From positions 25,507,501 to 25,571,500 of the forward strand of contig NC_079878.1 in NCBI RefSeq assembly GCF_029227915.1: a stretch of 64,000 bases of DNA, in the 5' to 3' direction. Below the pieces are notes generated by a model. It had not been told where the DNA came from and made no database searches. It was given only the letters and a program-made list of their open reading frames with translations. Positions 40,442-51,149 of the stretch are shown here, piece by piece. Numbering within the stretch: position 1 is the stretch's first letter; each line of letters opens with the position of its first letter. The stretch comes from Hydractinia symbiolongicarpus (taxonomy: Eukaryota > Cnidaria > Hydrozoa > Anthoathecata > Hydractiniidae). The position numbers and the translations under genes are program-made.

Positions 40442-42204
40442 CAACCCTTTTAATTCACGGCGGCACGCGGCAAATGCCGACGTGATTGCCGTCGTGATTT
40501 GAGAAAAACTAATATCACGTCGGCAAAAAAATGCCGTCGCTAGAATTTTTATATTTTCAAAAAAAAAAAAATTGTTGCTTAAAGAAATAAAGATTTTTCA
40601 CTTATCTCGTAAAAAAATACAGTAAAACACTTTTTTCTTTTCTTTCCTTTAAATCCTTTCTTTTCATTGCTTTCGGGAACTCAAGCTGTGTTTACATTTT
40701 GTTTTTTCTTCTACGAACCCACCATGTGTATGTTTTTTCATTCATTCATTTTTTCCTCCACGTGTTCTTTTCTATTTTTAATTCATTCGAATTGCGTCAT
40801 AAAAAAAGGAAGAAAATTTTTATTCCCGTAGGGACATCTTCTCTTTTTGTTAAGTCGATTCAAACGTGCCACTTTATTAACAACAAACATTTTACCAGTG
40901 AAGACTTCAAAAATGGTTAATTTGTCTGTAGTGAAAAAGTGGAATTTAAAAGAATTTGAGTATTTTTGTGATGATCCAAGTGATCCTTCGAAAGTTACAA
41001 AAATAAAATGTTTAGTGTGTAGCGAATTTTATGGAGAAAATTCAAAAGAATTAGAAAGGTTACAAGGCCAAGTTAAAATGCAGGTCAAAAAATGGGTCGA
41101 TGGAAGTTCAACAGTGAAAAAAAATAATGCCGTCGATCATTTGAAATCAAATACCCATAACAAAGCAGTGCAACGACTCAAAGAAAAGCAAACCCCTACT
41201 ACAGGCCAAGAGATCGCTCAGTCTTCAAGTAAGGAAAAAACTATCGTCGAACATGGTAGAGACTTACTGAAAGGAAAGAAGTTTATAATGTGGATGTGGG
41301 ATCTGGATACCTTCATAGTTTGTCTGCGAAGGAAATGGTATTACATTTATCAAAATCGATAGTGGAAGAAAATATAACTATTCCTTTGAATGACGGAACA
41401 AGGATTTATTTTAGTGTCTTGTTTGGATGGTTCATCCAACGCTAAAACCATGGACGAAAAAGAAGTTTACGTCATAAAAACATGCGATGATGGTAAGCCT
41501 CGCTATGATGTGTTATCAATGGAGCAACCAGAGGATGCAAGTGCCGCAGGGTTGAAAGATATCCACGATGTGTCACGACTGTTCCACCTGTAAGTGCATC
41601 ATGCAAACTTGATTCATCCGTGCTTCGTCGGCGTTCACCTCCGTACAAGTTAGGAACCGCATGGCCTGTATATCTTCCGTGAGACCGAGGCTACCAACCA
41701 CGAAGGGGCCGGGCTGTTGATATCTGTGTCTACGTAGTTCCTAATTAGGCCAGGAGTCGGTGAATTAGCTAGGATGAACTTGTTGGCTTTGTACAGTCAC
41801 ACACGTGGTTCGTGTGCCAAAAAGAGAGGTCGTGCGAAGCGAAGATTTTCAGTTCTAAGAATAGGTACAGGGGCTTCGATATGTCCAACACGTGGGTGGG
41901 GAAATGGTAGCGTAGCTCGTAGTGGTCGATTGTGGGTTGTTTTCGAAACGATGATTTAGAAGATAGAAGACTGCAACTAATGAAAATTTTTCTCTATTAT
42001 TCGTAAATTTCATAAAACGTTTTAAGTATGATACAAAAAATATATATACAACTTTAAACAACACCGAAAACGAAAGGAAAAACCCCTTTTCTTAAAAAAA
42101 AGTATGCCGACGTGAAATAGGTATTTGCCGACGTGTCTGGCAAAAGTATCAAATCACGTCGGCACGATTTTGCCGTCGTAAAAAATTCCTAATTAAAAGG
42201 GTTG
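40442..42204 (+). mobile_element. 1,763-bp TIR DNA transposon nested in the Cys8 gene
   Basis: Perfect 14-bp TIRs CAACCCTTTTAATT / AATTAAAAGGGTTG are flanked by the 5-bp target duplication TGAAG (40437-40441, 42205-42209). Subterminal regions on both sides repeat CACGTCGGCA and TGCCGTCG in both orientations, typical of transposase-binding arrays. The interior carries a decayed hAT-like transposase start (40913-41593) and a comparatively GC-rich ~350-bp stretch (41594-41960) of unknown origin. Confidence 0.9.
40913..41593 (+). pseudogene. Decayed hAT-like transposase N-terminus with TTF/BED-like zinc finger
   Basis: From ATG 40913: KKWNLKEFEYF, then CLVCSEFYG and DHLKSNTHNKAV make a C2H2 finger of the type found before hAT catalytic domains (as in ZNF862/C17orf113-like proteins). 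Frame breaks occur between about 41290 and 41400 (LSAKEMVLHLSKS and LVSCLDGSSNAKTMDEKEVYV lie in different frames). The latter matches the first catalytic block, with the Asp of LDGSS. The rest of the RNase-H-like and dimerisation domains is absent. It cannot mobilise itself. Confidence 0.65.
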
Positions 42205-42884
42205 TGAAGTCATACTTCTTTCAACTCCAGACACAAGGGTTTTTTTATATCGTAGTGTTGTTTTTTGTACATGTGCGCTCCATGTGTTTTCTTAAATTTC
42301 CCGCTTGAACTTTAAAGACATTAGTCCACTCACTCGCGGTGGTTAAAACCTTATTACAGTATACAGTTGTATATTTTTTTCAAACTTTTAATCACAGAAG
42401 GAGAGTGCTGTGAGGAAAAATAATCTATCAAGATTTCGAGATGTGGATGCTTTTTCCATGCTTAACACGAATAAGATACTATTCCTTCTTGTTTAGAAAA
42501 GACAACCAAGCAACTGTAAACAACGTTCTATCTAAATGTCATCGCTTAAAAGGTGTTTTAAATGGCGATTGATCAAGCAGGCAGCTGCATGTGCGTTGAC
42601 TGATATTTTTCAATAAATGTGAGTTTGGTGGGATACTTTTAAATGTTCAAACATATTAAAAATTATTATGCGGTAACTCCATTATTCTTTTTTAGTTTTT
42701 AAGCCATTTCTAGCGATTTTATTTGACTAAAGCTAGAATTTTTTGTCTTTTAGTCGCAGCTATAGCTAGCTAGCTACCTTAAGCTAATTAATGTTTGTTT
42801 TTAATCCGCCATGTTTTAAAGTGACTTCCAAAATAATTAAGCGAATATTTAAAAACAATATATACTGTGAAATTTAAGTGGCTA

Positions 42885-43118
42885 ATAGATAGATAGATAG
42901 ATGCGCATATTTTACATGGCTAGCCTCACAAATATCGAGGGATATACCCTGTCTATTATTTCCAGGAGGGGCCATGGCGTAGATGGAGAGTCCTAGAGTA
43001 TTTAATGCTCATTTTGAGCTACGCAGACCCAATTAGAGCCCGCGCTCTACTAGACAACTCCCGGCAACATCCAACGGCCCACACAGTGTGCCATCTTCCC
43101 AATTTCCCTCACATGGCT
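42885..43118 (-). mobile_element. tRNA-derived SINE, 5'-truncated
   Basis: Reverse copy of the SINE at 5807-6152, from the (ATCT)n tail to the GCCATGTGAGGG block. The tRNA head is missing, as expected for incomplete reverse transcription. Confidence 0.85.
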
Positions 43119-45370
43119 AATATTTTTGATTTTGAAATCAGTTGTCAGTTTGAATGTTAACTGTCAAGGTAGGTTATTCTAAACTCTCTTTTTTCTCTTC
43201 TCTATCAAAAATATCAAGAAGGGAAAAATGATGAGTTTAGTTTACTAGACTAGTCTATATATGGAGGCTCGAGCATATAGCTACCGATCTTTGTAAAAGT
43301 ACATTATTGACAAAATATCTAGCTAGCTAGCTAACATCATGATGCTCTTTAGCTAATGGCTAATTGATTCTTACCTCCTGGGTGAATTTTCTTGTCTACG
43401 TTAACTGAAACCATGGTAGAGTATGGTATCAACAGTCGTTTAGCTTCAGTAATATATATACGCTTTCTCAGTAAGAAAAATATATTACGACTAACACCAG
43501 CTGTTAGCAAACTCACCACCATGTGTCACACGTCACTTCTAGTGCTACCATTTTATGAAATATTGGACGCTGTTAAGACCACATTTGCTTAACGGATAAT
43601 TTTCATTAGATTGGCGCCCAAGTAAACCTGACGCAATATTTTTGTCGTGGTCGGACATACATCGAGAAAGGCGGGTTTACACTTAACTAAACGAATAGAG
43701 TCAAATCGATTGGTATACAATCGTTTAAGTCGAAACTCGCCGTTATGCATCATCTTGCTTACACTTTAATAAAGGCATGGATATTTTGCAGACGCATTAT
43801 TGTTGGCATAATTAGGTGAAAACTCTCGTTCAATCACTGCTTGGAACAAAACCAGCGTCCTCTAAAGTCAGATCGTCAATATGCTCAGCACTGGTTGATT
43901 TTTTACAAATCATCTGCAATATCTTGCTGTGATGTGAAACGAACGCTTCGTATAAAATGTTTCAAATGAGAATATATAACTTACTCATTTGGAAATTAAG
44001 GTAAGTTAAGCCACCGGCGCAAACAGGGAAGTAACAAAGTGACTTCTCTTTGCAAGTTTGCATGTATTGCTAGAACGGTGACACACCGGTGCAAAGTAAC
44101 TTTTTCTTTGTTTAAATAGAGTGAGTTGATATGTCAATCTCTGGCCTTGTGAAAACAATAGATAAAATCGCACCGAAGATGCGCACCAAAATTTAAATAC
44201 ATTTCAAAAAACCCGAAATAATATTGGGGAATAATTGCGCCCTAACCGACTGATGACGGACCACCCTCCGGCGCTACACTAGACATATATTTTTCCCTTT
44301 TTGATCCATTTTTGTTATTTCACCTTTATGGATTAGCTAGTAGTTGCTTTGTTAGATTGAAACTATACAAAGAACTACACATTTGCTATTTTCTTCCTCT
44401 TTTTTAAAAAACTTACTCGCTGCAACTCACTCGCTGTAACTTTGTGAACCATGATTGCAAGCATAGCTTATGTTTTTTTATTATATATTTTTCTATTAAC
44501 TAATTTTCAAGTGACCTTTGTTTTGCATCTTCCTAACAATATCAGACAAGAACAGATGTATTTTTTGTAGAGATTTGGTATTTCACCGGACTGTGCATAG
44601 CACCACTGGACCGTGCATCACATGTTCATCGCATACAACGACATTTTGCCAAAACCGTGCCTCGCATCCTGACTGTGCCTCGCATCCGAATGTGCAGCGA
44701 ATACAATTAGTGAAGTCTACATAGAATATACTCACCGGACAATGCATAGAATACTTCTGTAAATTGTTTGTGTGTATCGCATATTTTGCATAGTTATCAG
44801 CATAATCCGGCTTAAAACTCACAGTCTCCGGAACCAAAAAATAAAACCTTGTGAATGATGATACACGATGACTTTTTTTCTCAAATAAGTGATTGACATC
44901 TTTCAATCAAGTTTTTGATATTTATTTTTCTATCATTATTACAAAAGTCATGACATAAAATAGAAAGGTATAACACAGTTACATAGTTGCGTTAATATGT
45001 TTTAAGGATAAAGCTCAAATTCATTCTAATACGCACATGGAAACCGGGTTGTATTTTAATGTAAAAGCCGACATTCGTAGAAAAATATGGCTTTCTGAAC
45101 TAGATGTCAAATTTATTGTGATGTGTGGCTTATCTATAATCCAAGGCGAGGTCATTTTTTCTCTCGGTTTATCATTTGCGGGACATTGAAATTTAAAGTT
45201 GTATGCTTATCCTTCGTTTTATGATAAAACCAGTGACAGGTCTGTTGTTGCATCCTCGTCCCCAGGGTTTGCTGCCGATGCCAACGCCGCTTGCGCTTAC
45301 TTGACGATTTTTGAACTGTATTTATTATGCATTTTAGTGTTTATAAAGATTGAAACGCACTGTGCCAACT

Positions 45371-45475
45371 TCGTCCCCAGGGTATCTTGTATCTTTTCTG
45401 ACCCCGGGACGGCGATACGAACATGTTTCTATCGCCGTCCCGGGGTCAGAAAAGATACAAGATGCTCTGGGGACG
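45371..45475. mobile_element. Hairpin MITE with 32-bp perfect arms
   Basis: Arms 45386-45417 and 45430-45461 are exact inverses over 32 bp, GC-rich in the middle (CCCCGGGACGGCGATA), with a 12-nt loop. Outer ends TCGTCCCCAGGG / TCTGGGGACGA belong to the CCTCGTCCCCAGGG family (see 51867). A half copy precedes it at about 45250-45275. Confidence 0.85.
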
Positions 45476-45917
45476 AGGATGGTACTGTAACGCTCGTGAT
45501 AGCAAGACGAAATTTACATATTACGTTTTAGTAGAAGTTGAGACTTTTCAAAAATGAAATACTCGTTTGGAGTCACTTGCTGATTTTTGTTTGTTTGTTT
45601 TCATAACTAAAAAACAAAAAGAGTCTAAAATTTGCTACGAGGCTTAATTCTGAAGTTGATAATTTATTGAAGATAAAAAAAGGAACAAATCAGGCTAAAA
45701 AGGCTTGACAAATAAGAGCAGCTATCCTCAAGTCAGATTATATAGGTTCTTATAAGAAAAAGCTTATTGCTTATATTGTGTGACTTTTTAGTGGCTAATA
45801 TTTTTTTCTATTTTTTTTTAATAATGTTTTTTTTACGAAAAATTCAATTAGGCTTAGAGTATACTCAAGTCATGCCTATTGCAGAAACAAATTAAAAACT
45901 TACCTTATAAAAGAAAA

Positions 45918-46152
45918 TGGCCCCGCTTTTACAGAATCCCATTAGGGCCACGCTTTTGTAACCGATTATTTTTTCTGAAAAGAACGTCAAATAAACGTAA
46001 TCTTCTCGAGATAATATTATCTTCTCAAGATAGAAATATCTTCTCAAGGTCATATTATCTTCTTTAGATTATATATATAGATAGCGTTAATTTTGTGTTT
46101 TTTTTTTCTACAAAATGATCGATTAAAAGCGTGGTCCTAATCGGCTTCCGTA
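45918..46152. mobile_element. Inverted-repeat element
   Basis: ATTAGGGCCACGCTTTT (45941-45957) and AAAAGCGTGGTCCTAAT (about 46125-46141) are near-exact inverses. The interior tandemly repeats ATCTTCTCAAGAT-like words. No ORF. Confidence 0.6.
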
Positions 46153-46899
46153 CATTTCACCTTTAAAGCAAGAGTGACAAAACTAAATGTATAATTACAC
46201 AAGGCAAGATCAGAAAGTATAGTGGTATTCATTAAGTCTCATTATGTATAAGAAATTAAAAAAGGCTGTGTCTAATTAAAATACCTATAACACAAGAAAA
46301 AACATACAAGAGGATACACCAAGACTGAGGGAATATGCTCAGCTTGAATAGCCTTACCAGCGTTATACTTATATATGTAAAGCAAAACAAGTAGAGCAAT
46401 TCTATTAAATTTCATTGCAATTTTCAGTCATCTAGATATGCTGATTTTCACCCTCCTCCAGCAAATCGGTGGTTTGTCCTCTCCAAAACGATAATTTTAA
46501 GCCCTCCCAAAAAAACAAACACACTTACTTTCTCCTAGTTAATTTTATTCTCATTTTAAAAATTATCCTAATACTGATCGTTACACCGAACCTCAGTTGG
46601 TCCTTAGTACAAATTTATAAAAAATATGGATACAAGGTTAAAAGAAATACTACATTTTATTCAGTCATTTAGAAAAAACCCCGAAGCAAATTCTGTAGCA
46701 CATGCGCAGTACAAAAAAAACCACTACAGAAATCAATTGAAATAATTTAACCATACAGGCTGACGCAAAATTTGATTTCGCCTGAGCCTGCGCCATGGAA
46801 ATCCGCACTAAGGTACTTTCTGTATTTATTCGTCCTAAAGTGATGATAAATACGCATTCACATTCACAAATAAGCATTCTTATAACACAATTTATTTTT

Positions 46900-48303
46900 T
46901 TACTTGCATCTTTCTCTGATAACAACTACAACACCACCTAATATGCAAATTCCCACAAAAATAAATATAGTCGCTGTAAACGAAACCCGTATCAAATATT
47001 GCACAAAAAATGGAATAAATATCAATGACCAGCGTGCTGTTCCACAGCATAGTCCCAACAACGTAGCCCTTAAGCTAGTTGGACAGTTCTCGGCAGTGTA
47101 TAGCCAAACTAATTGAAGAGCAGATGTTGTTGTTCCTCTCAGGATAAACATAACGAACGTTCTCACGTAAAATAAAGTACCATACATCCATAATGTTAAC
47201 AAGGATGTAATGATCACTGTAAAAGCTGATAAAAAAACTTTTTGGCGAGAAAACTTATCCACGATAAATACGTATACCATCAAGCCAGGGATTTCACCGA
47301 GTACAACAAACATGTTTTGTAGATAATCACTATTTGTTAGTGTATGACATGTGCTTTCATTTGCTACAGTGGCATGTCCTGACATTTGTTCTAACTGTGT
47401 GTTCAAGAACAAAACAACAAAATACGTTACCATAACACAAACCCAAAGCACCATTAAAAGTAGAGTCTTTATTCTGAACTTCTTAGTGAAGAGTTTAGAC
47501 ACATTCCCCCTTTCTGCAATGCGTTTTGAAAATTTTATATTTTTTGGTATAGGCATTTTGTGTTCCACGGATATCGAATTCAAGATTTTCATAATTGCAT
47601 CAATAGACCCAATGGTTTCCAAGTAACGCACTGATTCGGGCAACCAAAGTAGCAAACCGAATGTTAACCCGATTGGTGTTGTAGCAAGGAAAACAAACAC
47701 CCTCCATCCGAATCTGTTCATAACTAAATATGCGAGGGACGCAGCATAGAAATTACCCAATGTAAAGAATGATGCTAAAGCAAACGTAACTCTTCCTTGA
47801 TATTTCGAGCTTATCAACTCACTAACATAGGTGGGTGAAAGTATAATGCTACATAGTCCAAGACCAACAAAGAAACGCATTAACAGAAACCATCCAACAT
47901 TCGTGGCCACTGTCGTAAGCAAGCCAAAATACAACATAAAAGCTACCCCAAGAAGTGAGAAAATCCTTCGACCGAATTTATCTGCAAATTTACCCCAAAA
48001 TATTGAACCAACAGCTAAGCCAATAAATACACCAGTTGACGTTAGAGCAGTCTGAAAGGAGGTCAAATTCCACTTGCATTTTAACTCAGGAGCGATTAAT
48101 GTTATTAAAGTCAGATCTATTCCATCAAGAAACCAGAGCAGTCCCAATATGCAGGTAAGTTTAAACGAAAAGCTTCCATATCCAAAATAATCAATAACTT
48201 CTCCCAAGGTTAGTTCTTCGCTCGTTGTAGTCATTTCATTTGTTGCTTTTAGAATATGTTCTATGTACCTTTCATGTTTATTATTTACATGAGATTTTAG
48301 CAC
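46900..48303 (-). CDS. SVOP/SLC22-like major facilitator transporter
   Basis: An intronless 467-aa protein with 12 predicted membrane helices. The pre-TM1 block TLGEVIDYFGYGSFSFKLT and the Asp in TM1 (LLWFLDGIDLTLI) are typical of SVOP/SV2 and SLC22-like organic ion carriers. The MFS signature between TM2 and TM3 is GKFADKFGRR (104-113). RFGWRVF and LPESVRYL follow TM6, and a long cytoplasmic loop separates the halves. Met24 (MTTTSEELTLGEV) is an alternative start that fits homologues better, but ATG 48303 gives the longest frame. The substrate cannot be deduced. Absence of introns amid intron-rich neighbours could reflect an old retrocopy. Confidence 0.88.
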   Translation of the reverse strand: MLKSHVNNKHERYIEHILKATNEMTTTSEELTLGEVIDYFGYGSFSFKLTCILGLLWFLDGIDLTLITLIAPELKCKWNLTSFQTALTSTGVFIGLAVGSIFWGKFADKFGRRIFSLLGVAFMLYFGLLTTVATNVGWFLLMRFFVGLGLCSIILSPTYVSELISSKYQGRVTFALASFFTLGNFYAASLAYLVMNRFGWRVFVFLATTPIGLTFGLLLWLPESVRYLETIGSIDAIMKILNSISVEHKMPIPKNIKFSKRIAERGNVSKLFTKKFRIKTLLLMVLWVCVMVTYFVVLFLNTQLEQMSGHATVANESTCHTLTNSDYLQNMFVVLGEIPGLMVYVFIVDKFSRQKVFLSAFTVIITSLLTLWMYGTLFYVRTFVMFILRGTTTSALQLVWLYTAENCPTSLRATLLGLCCGTARWSLIFIPFFVQYLIRVSFTATIFIFVGICILGGVVVVIRERCK

Positions 48304-48741
48304 ATTGTTTTATATTCTTACGATTAGAAGCAATTATAGAGATATTATTAAGCAAGCCAATTACAGTGGCTTTTGTGTAAAATCATTAATAAGTAATTAC
48401 ACGGTCTTTTAATTAACTTTGTTACCACCACCTATTGTTTTCTAACGATTATAACACTTTTAGAACATCTCTTGAAATATCTCTAAAATTATTGTGTAAG
48501 TCTTCAGCCATAAATAAGTATCATTATTATATACCCGTAAGCAAAAACAGCCATTGAATAAATAATCGTATTCCACCCGTATTATTCAATGCTTGTGACG
48601 TAACAATAGTTTTGACAAAACATTTGTAAACGCATGTTTTGATTTTATCCTTTCCGCCTCATTAATTTTTATCGTAATTAACTGTGATTGGTTGTTTCTT
48701 AGTGGTCCGTTTTCTGATTGGTCGATTTCCAAACACGTGAA

Positions 48742-48921
48742 ATGGCGGGAACTTTTTTGTCGAGAAAATTCTTTTTACAAAAACATCAAAACAAAGAAAT
48801 CGAAACAAAAATGAATCGCTTCGGGGACATAGATGATGCAAGAATTGAAAAATTAATAATCGATAAAGATAGTGTTAATACAAAAAAGAGCACTGAAGCA
48901 AGCTTTAGGTTATTGAATTAA
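48742..48921 (+). pseudogene. N-terminal fragment of a Crypton/DUF3504-type recombinase gene
   Basis: A short frame from ATG 48742 to a stop at 48919-48921. The part from the second Met (MNRFGDIDDARIEKLI, then DKDSVNTKKST) resembles the start of Crypton-derived tyrosine recombinase proteins, where an Asp-x-x-Asn-Thr-Lys motif precedes a helix. The frame ends just where the conserved helix should continue, and no recombinase core follows. It could be a transposon relic or a first exon; no good donor is seen. Confidence 0.4.
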
Positions 48922-49130
48922 AAATTTGTGTTGTGTTTCAACATTCAAAAAAAGAAATGAACTTTTTGTCTCTTTGTACCGTGTCGATTTCAACAACATT
49001 TCGAAAACATGTCGATTTCACAAAAAAATGTTTCGATCTACACTATAAAATGAAACGAAAACAAAACAAACACAAAACAAAATAAGTAATATTAATTATA
49101 ACAATCTCTTTTGGGTATATAATAAAACAT

Positions 49131-49265
49131 ATATACAATAGGTAAACATAGGTTATTGGATTTATTAACCCTTGGTGATATTATATTCAACTCCGCTGCG
49201 CGTCGTTGAATATAAATCACCTCGGGTTAATAAATCTCAATAACCTATGTTTACCTATTGTATAT
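49131..49265. mobile_element. Foldback element 1 (~60-bp arms)
   Basis: Arms 49131-49191 and 49204-49265 pair over about 60 bp with a few mismatches. The loop is the GC-rich TCCGCTGCGCGTC. No coding content. Confidence 0.85.
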
Positions 49266-49295
49266 CTACTTATTAATCAATAAAACACTTGGTAA

Positions 49296-49400
49296 AAAAC
49301 AATTTATTTTCACAAAGCTTTTCGTAACCTAAGTTACATTATCAAGTGACTTGATAATGTAACTTAGATTACGAAAAGCTTCGTGAAAATAAATTGTTTT
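49296..49400. mobile_element. Foldback element 2 (51-bp arms, 3-nt loop)
   Basis: Arms 49296-49346 and 49350-49400 pair almost perfectly around TGA. It lies 30 bp after foldback element 1 and shares no sequence with it. Confidence 0.85.
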
Positions 49401-50129
49401 TTATCTAATATTATAGCTGTGTTTTACAACCCGTTGTTTATCATTTTTATTTTGATTTACGTTCTTCTGGCTGTTGCTTACATGTTGTCATTTTTTTATA
49501 AGCTACGCTAATTTATGATCGGGCGTCATTATTGCTTAATTTTTTTAAACTTTAAATCCTGTTTGTTGCTAAGCTAGTAACCAATTATTTTCAACCTTGT
49601 TCACAGCACTTTTGCTCATCGCATTTATGTAGAACCTCTCTCTCCTGTTAAGAGTCTGCTGAAAGCGTAAAGGAAAGAAGAAGATCAGGGAATGCGTTTG
49701 AACTCCATCTGAACCTTACATGTAAAGATATTACAGAACTTCATGTTTGATTTGTCCTTACTGTTGTATAAATTTTAATTTTAACTTGTTCGTCTAATGC
49801 TGGCTGGTTGTTTTTTTCATGAAATTTCAGCTTCGTATTGTTTCTAAGTGTTGCATATTAAAAAAGCATGTAGTTTTTCTGTTAAGAGTAAAAGAGGTTA
49901 AAAAAATTACATATGGTTGGCCAATTCGTTCTTTTAACACTACATTCGTGAATAAGAAATCAACATCAAATGGCACATAAAACATTCGAAAAAAGGCTTT
50001 TTGGAAAAAAAAGGATTTTTTTATTGTATAATTGTTATTCATTAATGGTTCAGTAAGTCTGATTAATATTTAACAACGGAATAATGAGCCGAGTCGGTAG
50101 TGTCAATGATAGATCTAAATTTTGGTATG

Positions 50130-50395
50130 GTTTCGAAAACTTTAGATTTTGGTAAGTCATGCGAACTACCTGATCTTGCGTTCTTCGGTCTCATTTCTTT
50201 ATAGCATTTATCAATGAGCTCACCAGACTTGAACAATTTTTTAAGATGTGCTTGTAGAGAATTAAGTCGCTTTTAAGTAGGATCTTCATCAAGTTTCATA
50301 AACTTAGGTTCATCACTGAACAACGAGCTTTAATGGGTGGATATAATCCATAGTACCAATTAAAACAACACCATTATCCCTATCAGGTTTCAAAG
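50130..50395 (-). pseudogene. Penelope-like reverse transcriptase relic
   Basis: Read on the minus strand: KPDRDNGVVLIGTMDYIHPL, a stop, SDEPKFMKLDEDPT, a stop, KRLNSLQAHLKKLFKSGELI, KCYKEMRPKNARSGSSHDLPK. This follows the order of the N-terminal RT motifs of Penelope-like elements (KPDKGNGVV, YxxK/LxDxxKF, IRPxGSxxPRxYGLPKxHK). Two in-frame stops and loss of everything after the PK motif show it is dead. Confidence 0.55.
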
Positions 50396-50513
50396 TATTT
50401 TCTCATTTCTTTTTCTGTTATTTGGTTTGTTCATCTTTGAAGAAATTCGGACATCCAACAATTGAAAGCGAAAAAGCACGCAAAGAGGTTTTATGCGAGC
50501 TTTGGAATATACA

Positions 50514-51149
50514 CAATCGACGCTCGATATCTCGAATACCCATTATCTTGAACTTTCGTTGTGTTGAACTATTTCCCGGTCTCCGGTCCCTTCAATCATT
50601 CCAATCTCTTGTAGACAAAAATTACGTTCTATATCTCGAACTCCGTTATCTCGAACTTTCGCTTTGTAGAAATATTTTTCCAATCCTTTCAGCTCATTTA
50701 TCACATTATCTCGAACTTTTTCTTTATTTTTCAAACAAAATTATTTGGTTTTATAAAAAGTTCAATTGATACATAAAAGAAACTTTTGAATGTTTACAAT
50801 TTGGGATTTTTAAAATCCTACTCGTTTCAAAGATGGCTGCTAAGCAGATGCTCGCGGTAAAAAGATTTTTTGAGAAATACAGACAGAGTTTAGACATCTG
50901 TTACAGAAAAGTATAAAGTGCCCAAAAAACGCTTCCACGTGGTTAAAATACAAGGAAAAACTGTTCCTCGTCTTCAGCTAAACAATCTAAGAAAGAACGT
51001 AAACTTTCGTAAACAAGTACGGGTATTTCGCTATCCCGAACTTTAAAGGCCTTCGACGCTCGATATCTCAACCATCCTTTATCTCAAACTTTCAAATGTC
51101 GAACTTTTTCGTCGGTATCCTGAGAGTTTGAGATATCGAGTGTCGACTG
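50514..51149. mobile_element. Pogo/Tigger-like TIR element, non-autonomous
   Basis: Ends CAATCGACGCTCGATATCTC and (right, reverse complement) CAGTCGACACTCGATATCTC agree over 20 bp with two differences. ATCTCGAAC-type repeats recur in both subterminal regions, a pattern of pogo-like elements. No clear TA duplication. A short frame around 50910-51010 (KYKVPKKRFHVVKIQGKTVPR) may be a trace of a helix-turn-helix domain. Confidence 0.6.

Larger units (their letters stand above)
39526..42213 (-). pseudogene. Cys8 zinc-finger transposase-like gene, Academ type, truncated and interrupted
   Basis: Minus-strand parts: 42205-42213, then (after a 1.76 kb insertion plus one target copy) 40164-40436, then 40087-39882 and 39802-39526, all GT-AG and in phase. 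Starting at ATG 42213, the first exon has eight cysteines in CxxC-type spacing (CRLC, KNC, KKKC, CDKC-type, KNC, KRKC), i.e. a Cys8 zinc finger. A helical acidic exon follows, then a Lys-rich exon ending WKNMIESNDPESVGYQ. That ending resembles the region before the conserved core of DUF6589-like proteins. The reading frame then meets a donor, but no further exon is available because the helicase gene occupies the other strand. The catalytic part is therefore missing. Family assignment is by recall of the Academ pattern and is moderately sure. Confidence 0.6.
42214..46899. other. Gene-free interval
   Basis: Contains a 5'-truncated SINE (42885-43118) and hairpin MITEs (45371-45475, 45918-46152). 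Runs of TAGC occur at 42760-42775 and 43318-43335. No exon could be supported. Confidence 0.55.

Noticed and set aside
50410-50513. Frame KKFGHPTIESEKARKEVLCELW as an exon
   Set aside because: Truncated by the pogo-like element and with no family match; left unassigned.
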